Positions 63,923-64,000 of a stretch of 64,000 bases of DNA are shown here, piece after piece. The translations under genes were made by a program, and so were the position numbers. Within the stretch, counting starts at the first letter, position 1. The number at the start of each line of letters is the position of its first letter. The stretch is taken from positions 186,001-250,000 of the forward strand of contig NZ_JANUFD010000001.1 in assembly GCF_024807945.1 (NCBI RefSeq), read 5' to 3'. The notes below the pieces were generated by a model. It ran no database searches and was not told the DNA's origin. It saw only the letters and a list, made by a program, of their open reading frames with translations. The DNA is from Pseudomonas sp. JUb42 (GTDB lineage Bacteria > Pseudomonadota > Gammaproteobacteria > Pseudomonadales > Pseudomonadaceae).

Positions 63923-64000
63923 TTTGAGCGGCTGACTTTGTACCAGAAGCGGCCCATTATTTGAAGCGCTAATTTTGCCTCGTTGATCGGTGTCGCCGCG

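Overview
The window looks like a chromosomal segment from a Pseudomonas of the fluorescens group. The signs are GC-rich coding with typical Pseudomonas codon use, an MvaT-type H-NS homologue, an EmhABC/TtgABC-type efflux pump with a recognisable TtgR-type operator, PcaR boxes, a MifS/MifR-like pair beside a KgtP-like transporter, and 13 REPIN-type palindromes of three families (GTGGGAGCGAATTCATTCG, GTTGGAGCGAGGCTTGCCCG, GTAGGACCGGCTTTAGCCGG). No rRNA, CRISPR array, complete prophage or insertion sequence was seen. Identifications come from reading the proteins and DNA by eye; no database search was run.

Layout. 1-6511 (minus): tightly overlapping operon RDD - SpoIIM-like - DUF4129 - DUF4350 - MoxR ATPase - DUF58 (cut by the window edge), probably an envelope chaperone system; a REPIN is translated in frame inside moxR. 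6704-13598: sbcB, mvaT, purU, a small unknown protein, a polysaccharide-deacetylase-like protein with a glycosyltransferase, and a HerA-like DUF853 ATPase. 13642-16220: pitA with a Pho-box-like site, a small unknown gene, and a candidate small RNA on the minus strand. 16428-21818: the lower beta-ketoadipate pathway, pcaR, catI, catJ, pcaF, pcaT, with PcaR boxes. 22059-28657: efflux pump emhABC with divergent repressor emhR. 28990-32106: periplasmic Cache-domain protein, DHA2 drug-type transporter, small membrane protein. 33009-40441: a LysR regulator diverges from an AruI-like decarboxylase, aminoaldehyde-type dehydrogenase and a complete PotFGHI-like ABC importer, which read as one guanidino-/aminoaldehyde catabolic unit. 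40620-43876: AraC regulator, ABM monooxygenase, small protein, flavin reductase, and a secreted protein made of 13-residue tandem repeats. 44176-48879: KgtP-like 2-oxoglutarate transporter with a sigma-54 promoter next to its MifR/MifS-like two-component system. 49160-58795: BglX, LemA, a methyltransferase, EamA exporter, lipoprotein, iron alcohol dehydrogenase, unknown protein, MCP. 59022-63922: an accessory-looking stretch with a gene remnant, VOC protein, flavin reductase, odd P-loop protein, HigB/HigA-type toxin-antitoxin pair, a C4-antisense-RNA-like leader in front of a Bro-N antirepressor-like gene, an SDR, and tRNA-Gly(CCC).

The strongest points for follow-up are the tandem-repeat secreted protein, the C4-like RNA/Bro-N unit, the candidate sRNA upstream of pcaR, the REPIN that has become coding sequence in moxR, the guanidino-compound cluster lacking its usual transaminase, the Pho-box-like site in front of pitA, and a roughly 160-bp dispersed module present twice.
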